This document shows positions 1 to 7,627 of a stretch of 64,000 nt of DNA, in pieces (positions within the stretch are counted from its first letter, which is position 1; every line of letters starts with the position of its first letter). This DNA is from Nonomuraea polychroma (GTDB taxonomy: Bacteria; Actinomycetota; Actinomycetes; Streptosporangiales; Streptosporangiaceae), in NCBI RefSeq assembly GCF_004011505.1, contig NZ_SAUN01000001.1, positions 992,001 to 1,056,000 of the forward strand, written 5' to 3'. The notes under the pieces were generated by a model. The model made no database searches. It was not told the DNA's origin and saw nothing but the letters and a program-made list of their open reading frames with translations. The position numbers were made by a program, and so were the translations under genes.

Positions 1-321
1 CAGGCCGCCGCCGTAGGCGTGGCCGTTGACGGCCGCGATGATCGGCTTGCGCAGGGCCCGGACCGCGTCGCCGTAGTCGCCGCGGTTGCGGAACTCCCAC
101 GGCGTGTCGTACGCGTCCAGCTCCCGGATGTCGCTGCCCACGCAGAACGAGCGCTCGCCCGCGCCCGTGAGCACGGCCACCCGGACAGCCGGGTCGGCGT
201 CGATCCGCGCCAGGCAGGTCCTGAGCGCGGCGGCCATGTCGGGGGTGATGGCGTTGAGTTTGGCGGGTCTGTTGAGGGTGACGACGGCCACGGGGCCGTC
301 GACGTCGAGGAGGACGTCCAC
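1..321 (-). CDS. Enoyl-CoA hydratase/isomerase family protein (5' part, runs off the window)
   Basis: The first 107 codons of a crotonase-fold protein are present; the rest lies before base 1. The translation starts VDVLLDVDGPVAVVTLNRP and continues with an oxyanion-hole type segment (ERSFCVGSDIRELDAYD) and the AAVNGHAYGGG motif typical of the family. Members hydrate or isomerise enoyl-CoA esters in the cytoplasm; the substrate cannot be read from this fragment. The GTG start is preceded by AGGAG (bases 329-333), which overlaps the stop of the upstream GntR gene, so the two are probably cotranscribed and the regulator likely controls this pathway. Family call is solid, substrate unknown. Confidence 0.88.
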   Translation of the reverse strand, partial: MDVLLDVDGPVAVVTLNRPAKLNAITPDMAAALRTCLARIDADPAVRVAVLTGAGERSFCVGSDIRELDAYDTPWEFRNRGDYGDAVRALRKPIIAAVNGHAYGGGL

Positions 322-331
322 GTGATGGCTC

Positions 332-1048
332 CTAGCAACAGAGGCGGATGTGCTGCTCGGCGTCGGCGCGGGCGACCTCGACCACCTCGCGCATGGCCTC
401 CTCGGCCTTGCGGTGGTGACGGCGCCTGATCGCCACCGCCACGCGCTCGTGGCCGGGCAGCGTCTCCTTGTTGTGCGCCACCGAGCGGGTGTGCACCTGG
501 CGCACGGACCGCAGGGCGATGCTGATCATGTCGTAGATGTAGAGCAGCAGGTCGTTGTCCGCCGCGGCGAACACGGCCTTGTGAAAGGCCAGGTCGGCTT
601 CGATGAACGGCTCGGGGTCGTCGGCGGTGGCGTAGAGGGCGGCCAGGGCCTCGTCGACGCGCCGCACCGCGCTCGCGTCGGCGCGCTCGGCCGCCACCCT
701 GGCCGCGCCCGGCTCCAGCGCCACGCGCAGGTCGGCCAGGACCCGGATGTCCTCGGGGCGCGGCTCCGGCTCGAACCGCCAGCTGAGCACGTCGGCGTCG
801 AGCAGGTTCCAGGACTCGCGGGGGCGTACCCGGGTGCCCGCGCTCCTCCTGGTCTCCAGCAGGCCCTTGCCGGCCAGGACCTTGACGCCTTCCCGCACCG
901 CCGACCGGCCCACCCCCAGCTCACCGACGAGGTGCTCTTCGACGGGGATGGATGTGCCGGGGGCCAGCGAGCCGCCGACGATGCGGGCGCCGAGGGCGTG
1001 CACCACCTGGACGTGCCGGGCGGCGTCCCGTTGAGGATCAGTTGCCAC
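332..1048 (-). CDS. GntR family regulator, FadR/FCD subfamily
   Basis: About 238 residues with an N-terminal GntR winged helix (VEEHLVGELGVGRSAVREGVK, then the wing around LETRRSAGTRV) and an all-helical FCD ligand domain (FIEADLAFHKAVFAAADN, with metal/ligand His in FHKAV and the C-terminal H of LPGHERV). FCD regulators usually sense carboxylates or sugar acids and repress the adjacent catabolic operon. The start is uncertain: in-frame GTG codons at 1048 and 1057 and a TTG at 1069 are possible; 1048 fits usual GntR length. The gene lies 11 bases before the enoyl-CoA hydratase gene. A pair of palindromes 40-75 bases upstream is the probable autoregulatory operator. Confidence 0.9.
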   Translation of the reverse strand: MATDPQRDAARHVQVVHALGARIVGGSLAPGTSIPVEEHLVGELGVGRSAVREGVKVLAGKGLLETRRSAGTRVRPRESWNLLDADVLSWRFEPEPRPEDIRVLADLRVALEPGAARVAAERADASAVRRVDEALAALYATADDPEPFIEADLAFHKAVFAAADNDLLLYIYDMISIALRSVRQVHTRSVAHNKETLPGHERVAVAIRRRHHRKAEEAMREVVEVARADAEQHIRLCC

Positions 1049-1087
1049 GCCCCGCACGTTAGCTCGCAAGTCGGATTTTTCCTAGCC

Positions 1088-1123
1088 CTTCATCAGATGA
1101 AGATGAAATTTCATCAGATGAAG
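1088..1123. promoter_or_regulatory. Nested palindromic operator array upstream of the GntR gene
   Basis: CTTCATCAGATGAAG at 1088-1102 is a perfect 15-bp palindrome (central A 1095). It recurs as TTTCATCAGATGAAG at 1109-1123, centre 1116, exactly 21 bp (two helical turns) away. The DNA between them forms a third perfect palindrome, GATGAAATTTCATC (1102-1115). This is the geometry of cooperative dimer binding, most simply by the adjacent GntR protein. Binding is inferred, not shown. Confidence 0.7.
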
Positions 1124-1279
1124 CTGGTCTGTTGTGGTGGTGATCTCACGCACGGGGCTGACGCGGGTGTGGCTGAGCGTACGGATCGGTGATCTCGCGC
1201 AGGGCGGCCAGTGCCTGCCGGAGCTGCCGGGTCCGGGTCCGGCCCAAGTGGGCCTCCCATGCGGCTTCGATCTCACGGT

Positions 1280-1511
1280 GTGCCCGTCGAGTACAGCCGC
1301 GAAGGCCTGCGGCGGGTGTGGGCGATGGGGTGGCCGTTCAACGCCAGGCGAAACCTCGACGGCCTCACCCAGCGGGCGACCGACACCGATTGGACGGTCG
1401 GCGCCGGCCCGGAAGTGGCCGGCCCCGGCCTTTCGCTCCTGCTCCTCCTCGCCGGGCGCACCGCTGCCGGACGCCCTGCACGGTTCGGGAGTGGCCGCAC
1501 TCAGGGTCTGA
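1280..1511 (+). pseudogene. Remnant of a maleylpyruvate isomerase/mycothiol-dependent (DinB-like) family gene
   Basis: One frame reads VPVEYSREGLRRVW, then NARRNLDGLTQRATDTDW and VGAGPEVAGPGLSLLLLLAGRTAA, which matches the C-terminal part of maleylpyruvate isomerase family proteins. Near base 1465 the match jumps to another frame, LPDALHGSGVAALRV, ending at TGA 1509-1511. There is no start codon or N-terminal metal-binding domain, so this is a 5'-truncated, frameshifted relic. The rest of the 1070-1922 gap holds only the operator array and AT-rich repeats listed separately. The family assignment is from motif memory and needs a search. Confidence 0.55.
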
Positions 1512-1758
1512 CTCGGGGCATGGATCCGCTGCGGATCGAGGACCCCCGTGAATCGGCCGAGAGACAAGAACGGCGTGGATTCTATGGGTCTACACAATGA
1601 TGTAGATCACTCCGCGCATTCGTCAATTATTGTCCGGGTTTTGTGACACAGTACCCGTGGAGGCGGCGTTAGAACACCCTAAATGGTCAGCATAGCCGCA
1701 GGTCAAGGCCCAAAATTAGGGGCGCGTCGTGACATGTCACGATCTTTTGTGAGTGACC

Positions 1759-1794
1759 TGACTGTTATATTCAGTCGTTTCTGACCGTTATATT
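1759..1794. repeat. AT-rich 13-bp direct repeat in the importer leader
   Basis: TGACTGTTATATT (1759-1771) is repeated as TGACCGTTATATT (1782-1794), 23 bp apart. The segment is conspicuously AT-rich for this genome and lies about 130-165 bases before the first permease gene of the peptide importer. Each copy contains a TATATT hexamer that could serve as a -10 element, but no matching -35 at 16-18 bp was found. It could be an activator or repressor site or part of the promoter. Confidence 0.4.
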
Positions 1795-1922
1795 TTTACA
1801 GATATTCTCCGCTTGATCGCCATCTCCGGGTCACCGTGATTTCCCGTCTCGGGATGGCTTTACGTTGCGGGGGCGCCCTCTGGCCGGAGGCGCCGTACCC
1901 GGGACAGCGCGAACGGAGAGTA

Positions 1923-2900
1923 ATGGGCAAGTACCTGCTTCGCAGGTTGGCAATAAATGTGATCTTGGTTGTGATCGCGGCCAGTCTCGCGTACACGCTC
2001 GCCGCCAGCACCATGAACCCGCGGGCCGCGTACCAGGCACGTCAGCCTCCCATCGCCGAGTCGGTCATCGACGCCACGCTCGACGCCTACAACCTGAACG
2101 ACAAGACCCCCGTGCTCGTGCGCTACGGGACGTGGGCCAAGGGCGTCATCGCGGGAGACTTCGGCAGGACCTGGAACGGCGGCTCGGTCAACGCGGAGAT
2201 GGGCCGGCGGATCTTCGTCAGCCTGCGGTTGCTGCTGATCGGCACGGTGGTGGGCTTCGCCATCGGGGTGGCGCTCGGGGCCATCTCGGCGGTGCGGCAG
2301 TACAAGCTCAGCGACCGGTTAATCGGCGTCAGCTCCTTCGTGATCATGGCTCTTCCCGTCTTCCTGCTGGCCACGCTGCTGGCGATGGCGACGTACACCC
2401 TGAACGACGGGCTCGGGTTCACGCTGATCGAGTACACCGGCGAGTACAACCCGAAGCTGGCGGGCTGGGATCAGTTCGTCAACCGGCTCAACCACCTGAT
2501 CCTGCCGACCATCTCCCTCAGCCTCGGCTCGATCGCCTTCTACAGCCGCATCCAGCGCAACATGATGCTGGACGTGCTCGGCCAGGACTTCGTCCGCACG
2601 GCCATGGCCAAGGGCCTGCGACGCAGGACCGCGCTGATCAAGCACGCGCTCCGTACGGCGCTGATCCCGTCCGCCACCTACTTCGCTTTCGCGTTCGGAA
2701 CGATGTTCACCGGAGCCATCTTCACCGAGAAGATCTTCGCCTGGCACGGCATGGGCGCCTGGCTGGTCGACGCGATCAACGCCAATGACGTCAACTCCGT
2801 CGCCGCGGTGACCTTCTTCACCGCCGTCTGTGTCCTGTTCGCTGCCTTCCTGTCGGATCTGCTGGTGGCGGCGCTCGATCCTCGGGTGAGGGTGAGCTGA
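1923..2900 (+). CDS. ABC transporter permease, DppB/OppB type
   Basis: A 325-residue inner-membrane permease of the peptide/nickel importer class. An N-terminal helix (YLLRRLAINVILVVIAASLAYTL, split by context) is followed by the periplasmic-type loop and about five more membrane helices; the cytoplasmic coupling loop is seen in FVRTAMAKGLRRRTALIKHALR. The ATG at 1923 follows a purine-rich CGGAGAG; longer in-frame starts upstream lack a site. It begins a tightly packed operon (permease, permease, fused ATPase, binding protein). Codon 133 (2319-2321) is TTA, a very rare leucine codon in high-GC actinomycetes and the target of the developmental bldA tRNA in Streptomyces. Confidence 0.93.
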   Translation: MGKYLLRRLAINVILVVIAASLAYTLAASTMNPRAAYQARQPPIAESVIDATLDAYNLNDKTPVLVRYGTWAKGVIAGDFGRTWNGGSVNAEMGRRIFVSLRLLLIGTVVGFAIGVALGAISAVRQYKLSDRLIGVSSFVIMALPVFLLATLLAMATYTLNDGLGFTLIEYTGEYNPKLAGWDQFVNRLNHLILPTISLSLGSIAFYSRIQRNMMLDVLGQDFVRTAMAKGLRRRTALIKHALRTALIPSATYFAFAFGTMFTGAIFTEKIFAWHGMGAWLVDAINANDVNSVAAVTFFTAVCVLFAAFLSDLLVAALDPRVRVS

Positions 2901-2901
2901 C

Positions 2902-3741
2902 ATGCGCTCCAAAGTCGTCCTCCGGCGCCTGTTCCGCAACAAGCAGGCCCGTTACGGCATCGCCGCCCTGGTCCTGCTGATCCTCCTGGCGTACGTCGGC
3001 CCGTACATCGGCTCGTACGACTGGACCGACAAGGACTTCCTGGCCTTCATGTCGCCCCCTGACGGCGACCACTGGTGGGGCACCGGCGCCATCGGGCAGG
3101 ACATGTACGCGGTCACGCTCCGCGGCATGCAGAAGTCCATCGTCATCGGCCTGCTGGTGGCGCTGATCGCCACCGGCCTCGCCGCGGTGGTGGGCGCGTT
3201 CGCCGGATACTTCGGCGGCTGGGTGGACAAGGTCCTCATGTGGGGTGTGGACCTGCTGCTCGTCCTCCCCAGCTTCCTGATCATCGCGATCATCTCGCCG
3301 AGGTTGAAAGGCGGCTCCTGGCTCTGGTTCGTGGTGCTGCTCGCCGCGTTCACCTGGATGATCACCTCCAGGGTGGTCCGCAGCATGACGCTCTCGCTCC
3401 GCGAGCGTGAATACGTCCAGGCCGCCGTCTACATGGGCATCCCGCGCTGGAAGATCATCTTCCGGCACATCGTTCCCAACCTGTCCTCCTTGCTGATCAT
3501 CGACGCGACGCTCAACGTCAGCGGTGCGATCATCGGCGAGGCGGCGCTGTCCTTCTTCGGGTTCGGCATCCAGCCGCCCGACGTCTCGCTCGGCACGCTC
3601 ATCGCGGAGGGCTCGCGCAACGCCACCGGCTACCCATGGCTGTTCGTCTTCCCCGCCGGTCTGCTGGTGCTCCTGGTGCTGAGCATCAACCTGATCGGCG
3701 ACGGCCTGCGTGACGCACTCGACCCGGGGAGCAACTCGTGA
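2902..3741 (+). CDS. ABC transporter permease, DppC/OppC type
   Basis: A 279-residue second permease of the importer. The N-terminus (RSKVVLRRLFRNKQARYG) and first helix are typical of OppC_N proteins, followed by the binding-protein-dependent permease domain with the coupling motif EYVQAAVYMGIPRWKIIF and the GEAALSFFGFGIQPP segment characteristic of DppC. ATG 2902 lies one base after the DppB stop. Its stop overlaps the GTG of the ATPase gene (GTGA at 3738-3741), indicating translational coupling. Confidence 0.94.
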   Translation: MRSKVVLRRLFRNKQARYGIAALVLLILLAYVGPYIGSYDWTDKDFLAFMSPPDGDHWWGTGAIGQDMYAVTLRGMQKSIVIGLLVALIATGLAAVVGAFAGYFGGWVDKVLMWGVDLLLVLPSFLIIAIISPRLKGGSWLWFVVLLAAFTWMITSRVVRSMTLSLREREYVQAAVYMGIPRWKIIFRHIVPNLSSLLIIDATLNVSGAIIGEAALSFFGFGIQPPDVSLGTLIAEGSRNATGYPWLFVFPAGLLVLLVLSINLIGDGLRDALDPGSNS

Positions 3742-5807
3742 GCATCTTGGAGGTCAGCGACCTCACCGTCACTTTCTCCGGCGGCATCCAGGCGGTGCGC
3801 GGGGTGTCGTACGGAGTCGAGCGCGGTGAAGTGCTCGGCATCGTCGGCGAGTCCGGCTCCGGCAAGTCCGTCACCTCGCTCGCCATCATGGGCCTGCTGC
3901 CGAAGAACGCCGTGGTCAGCGGCTCGGTCAAGCTGCACGGCCGCGAGCTGATCGGCATGGACGAAGACGAGCTGATCAAGGTACGCGGCAAGGCGATCAG
4001 CATGATCTTCCAGGATCCGCTGTCGGCGTTCACGCCCGTCTACACCATCGGCGACCAGGTCGCCGAGGCCGTGCGCGTGCACCAGAAGATGGCCAAGGAC
4101 AAGGCCGCCAAGCGGGCCGTGGAGCTGCTCGACCTGGTCGGCATCCCGAACCCGCACCTGCGGGCCAAGGCGTTCCCGCACGAGTTCTCCGGCGGCATGC
4201 GGCAGCGCGCGATGATCGCCATGGCGATCGCCAACGACCCCGACCTGCTGATCTGCGACGAGCCCACCACGGCGCTCGACGTGACCATCCAGGCGCAGGT
4301 GCTGGAGGTGCTCAAGACCGCGCAGCAGGAGACCGGCGCCGGCATCGTGATGATCACCCATGACCTGGGCGTCATCGCCGGCATGGCCGACCGGGTGCTC
4401 GTCATGTACGCGGGCCGGCCGGTCGAGCAGGGATCCGTGGACGACATCTACTACCGGCCGCGGATGCCGTACACGATGGGCCTGCTCGCCTCGATCCCCA
4501 GGGTCGACGGCGAGGAGGGGCCGCTGGTGCCCATCGAGGGCAACCCGCCGTCGCCGTCGGCGCTGCCGCCCGGCTGCCCGTTCGCGCCGCGCTGCCCGAT
4601 GAAGGTGGACATGTGCGACGACGAGGAGCCGCCGCTCACGCCGTTCGCCGGCGGGCGGCACGTCGCCTGCATCCGCTCGCACGAGATCGAGCACAAGGGC
4701 CTGACCGGGGCCGACGTGTTCCCCGTGCCGGTCATCCCGCCGAGCGACGTGGTTCGCGTGCCGCGCGCCGAGCGCCCCACGGTGCTGCAGCTCGATGGCA
4801 TGATCCGGCACTACCCGCTGATGAAGGGCGCGGTCTTCAAGCGCCGCGTCGGCACCGTCTACGCGGTCGACGGCATCAGCTTCGACATCGCCGAAGGCGA
4901 GACATTGGCCCTGGTGGGCGAGTCCGGCTGCGGCAAGACCACCACGCTGCAGCAGATCATGCAGTTGGCGCCGCCGCAGGGCGGCCGGATCGTCGTGCTC
5001 GGCAAGGACAGCGCCAAGCTCGACAAGGGCGCGCGCAAGGCGCTCCGCCGCGACCTGCAGATCGTCTTCCAGGACCCCATGGCCGCGCTCGACCCGCGCA
5101 TGCCGGTCGGCGACATCATCGCCGAGCCGCTGCGCGCGCACGGCAGGAAAGACGTGCGGGCCCGCGTCGCCGAGCTGCTGGAGCTGGTCGGGTTGTCGCC
5201 CGAGCATGCCGAGCGTTACCCGCAGCAGTTCTCCGGCGGGCAGCGCCAGCGCATCGGCATCGCCCGCGCGCTCGCGCTGGAGCCGAAGCTGCTCGTCCTG
5301 GACGAGCCGGTGTCGGCACTCGACGTCTCCATCCAGGCGGGTGTCATCAACCTGCTGGAGGAGCTGAAGAACACGCTGGGGCTCTCGTACCTGTTCGTGG
5401 CCCACGACCTGGCCGTGGTCAGGCACCTGGCCGACCGGGTGGCCGTGATGTACCTCGGCAGGATCGCCGAGATCGGCACGGTCGAGAACGTCTACGACCA
5501 CCCGGCGCACCCCTACACGCAGGCGCTGTTGTCGGCGATCCCGCTGCCGGACCCGGAGATGGAACGCACCCGGAAGCGGATCCTGCTCGAAGGCGACCTG
5601 CCCAGCCCGGCCGACCCGCCATCGGGTTGCCGGTTCCGCATCCGCTGCCCCAAGTTCGCCCAGCTCAGCGAGGCGGACCGGCAGCTCTGTGTGGACGAAG
5701 AGCCCTCGGTTGCTCGGCTCGCGAACGCCGTGGACCACGGCGCAGCCTGCCACTACGCGGAGGAGATCGAGGTCATTACGGCCTCGGACGATCAGGAGGA
5801 AAAGTGA
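3738..5807 (+). CDS. Fused double ATPase of the peptide importer (DppD-DppF fusion)
   Basis: 689 residues with two complete ABC nucleotide-binding domains. The first has Walker A GESGSGKS near residue 37, signature FSGGMRQRAMIA and Walker B LLICDEPTTALD; the second has GESGCGKT near residue 394, FSGGQRQRIGIARA and LLVLDEPVSALD. Each is followed by an oligopeptide-type C-terminal region with clustered Cys residues (GCPFAPRCPMKVDMCDDEEPP; GCRFRIRCPKF) typical of DppD/DppF and often linked to an iron-sulfur site. In many bacteria these are two proteins; here one chain powers the importer. Start GTG overlaps the preceding stop, and its own stop overlaps the next GTG. Confidence 0.95.
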   Translation: MSILEVSDLTVTFSGGIQAVRGVSYGVERGEVLGIVGESGSGKSVTSLAIMGLLPKNAVVSGSVKLHGRELIGMDEDELIKVRGKAISMIFQDPLSAFTPVYTIGDQVAEAVRVHQKMAKDKAAKRAVELLDLVGIPNPHLRAKAFPHEFSGGMRQRAMIAMAIANDPDLLICDEPTTALDVTIQAQVLEVLKTAQQETGAGIVMITHDLGVIAGMADRVLVMYAGRPVEQGSVDDIYYRPRMPYTMGLLASIPRVDGEEGPLVPIEGNPPSPSALPPGCPFAPRCPMKVDMCDDEEPPLTPFAGGRHVACIRSHEIEHKGLTGADVFPVPVIPPSDVVRVPRAERPTVLQLDGMIRHYPLMKGAVFKRRVGTVYAVDGISFDIAEGETLALVGESGCGKTTTLQQIMQLAPPQGGRIVVLGKDSAKLDKGARKALRRDLQIVFQDPMAALDPRMPVGDIIAEPLRAHGRKDVRARVAELLELVGLSPEHAERYPQQFSGGQRQRIGIARALALEPKLLVLDEPVSALDVSIQAGVINLLEELKNTLGLSYLFVAHDLAVVRHLADRVAVMYLGRIAEIGTVENVYDHPAHPYTQALLSAIPLPDPEMERTRKRILLEGDLPSPADPPSGCRFRIRCPKFAQLSEADRQLCVDEEPSVARLANAVDHGAACHYAEEIEVITASDDQEEK

Positions 5808-7515
5808 AGGTTCGATACCGGGCAGCCGCGGGAATCGCGGTCCTGGCCATGGCTGTCGCGGCCTGCGGCGGGGGGCCGGCGAGAGCAAGCAGCCCACTGC
5901 GCAGAAGTCGCAGCAGGCGCAGCAGCAGATGGCGGAGGTTCCGGCCATCAGCATCAACCCGGTCGCCTACGAGCAGGTGAAGGACGGCGGCACGTTGACC
6001 CTCGTGGTCGGCCAGTGGCCGAGCCAGTGGAACGGCTACCACGTCGACGGCAACCAGGCGGACACGGCCGAGATGCTCGACGTGTTCATGCCGCAGCTGA
6101 TGATGGCCGACTCGGAGGCCAACTTCACGCCGAACAAGGACTACGTGACCGACGTCAAGAACGACATGTCGTCGGGCAAGCAGGTCGTCACCTACACGAT
6201 CAACGAGAAGGCCACGTGGTCGGACGGCACGCCGATCACGTGGAAGGACCTCGAGGCCCAGTGGAAGACCAACAGCGGCAAGAACAAGGCGTTCAAGGCG
6301 GCCTCCACGGACGGCTGGGACAAGATCGAGTCGGTCGAGAAGGGCGACTCGGACAAGGTCGCCGTCATCACCTTCGCCAAGCCCTACCTGGAGTGGCAGG
6401 GCATGTTCAACCGGACCACCTCGCACCTCTTCCCGGCCAAGTACGTGGACACGCCCGAGGGGTTCGACAAGGGCTACCTGCAGAAGATCCCCGCCACCGC
6501 GGGCCCCTTCAAGGTGGAGAAGCTCGACGAGGGCACCAAGACGCTCACGCTCGTGCGTGACGACAAGTGGTGGGGCAGGAAGCCCAAGCTCGACAAGATC
6601 ATCTTCCGGGCGATCGAGTCGCCGGCCGCGCAGGTGAACGCCTTCGCCAACGGGGAGATCGACGCCGTGGAGATCCCGTCGGGCGCCCCGGCCGAGCTGA
6701 AGCGCGCCAAGGAGGTCCCCGGCGCGGAGATCCGCAAGGCGCTCAGCCCGAACTGGCGGCACTTCACCGTCAACAACCAGAGCGAGTTCCTGAAGGACAA
6801 GAACGTCCGGCACGCGATCGCGTACGCGATCAACCGTGACGTGATCACGCAGTCCGACCTCAAGGACATGGACTGGCCGATCCAGACGCTCGGCAACCAC
6901 GTCTTCATGAACAACCACAAGGGCTACGTCGACAACTCCGGCGACCTCGGCAAGTACAACCTGGAGAAGGCCAAGCAGCTGCTCGACGCGGCCGGCTGGA
7001 AGCAGGAGGGCGAGTACCGCAAGAAGGACGGCAAGGAGTTCGCGCTGAACTTCGTCATCCCCACCGGCACGCCGGTGTCGCAGACGGAGGGCGAGCTCAC
7101 CCAGGCCATGCTCAAGGAGGCCGGGATCAAGGTGACGATCCGCCCCGTCCCCTTGGACAAGTTCTTCAACGACTACATCATCAAGGGCGACTTCGACCTG
7201 GTGCCGTTCTCGTGGATCGGCACGCCGCTGCCGATCCAGAGTCTGGCGCAGATCTACAAGACCGGCTCGGAGAGCAACTTCCCGAAGGGTAGCGACCCGG
7301 CCGTCGACGCGGCCATCGACGCTGCGGTGAGCGAGATGGACCCGGCCAAGGCCATCGAGAAGGCCAACGCCGCGGACAAGCTGGTCTGGGACATGGTGCA
7401 CACCATCCCGCTCTACCAGCGTCCTGACATCTACGCGGTCAAGAAGACGCTCGCCAACTTCGGTTCTCGCGGCTACCAGTTCTACGACTTCACGGCGGTC
7501 GGCTTCACCGGCTGA
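5804..7515 (+). CDS. Family 5 extracellular solute-binding lipoprotein, with an apparent -1 frameshift
   Basis: The importer's peptide/nickel-type binding protein. Translation from GTG 5804 (AGGAGGA at 5794-5800) gives a lipoprotein signal with lipobox Cys21 (VKVRYRAAAG.IAVLAMAVAAC), but after the run of six G at 5870-5875 that frame continues into non-protein-like Arg/Ser sequence. The mature protein (GESKQPTAQKSQQ, then ISINPVAYEQVKDGGTLTLV to the C-terminal AVGFTG) is in another frame. One extra G would join signal and mature domain as ACGGGAGESKQ. Either this is a sequencing/assembly error in a homopolymer, or export of the binding protein is really lost or phase-variable. The mature part is about 545 residues, normal for SBP_bac_5. 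Confidence 0.88.
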
Positions 7516-7529
7516 TCTCCGCGGGTCAC

Positions 7530-7565
7530 CAAGAACCCCGGCCGGTTCTCCGGCCGGGGTTCTTG
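7530..7565 (+). terminator. Strong terminator hairpin after the peptide importer operon
   Basis: A perfect 16-bp inverted repeat, CAAGAACCCCGGCCGG (7530-7545) and its complement (7550-7565) around a TTCT loop, starts 15 bases after the binding-protein stop. There is no long U tract, as is common for actinomycete terminators. Confidence 0.85.
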
Positions 7566-7627
7566 TCGTCGGCCTCCCGTCGGCTTTCAATGAGTGGGCC
7601 TCGTAAGGGCGATCTTTGGAGGAGCCG

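Noticed and set aside
1082..1597. A 171-codon minus-strand frame in the first large gap.
   Set aside because: Pro/Arg-rich, no family and no ribosome site, and it runs through the operator array; the opposite strand carries a better-supported gene remnant.
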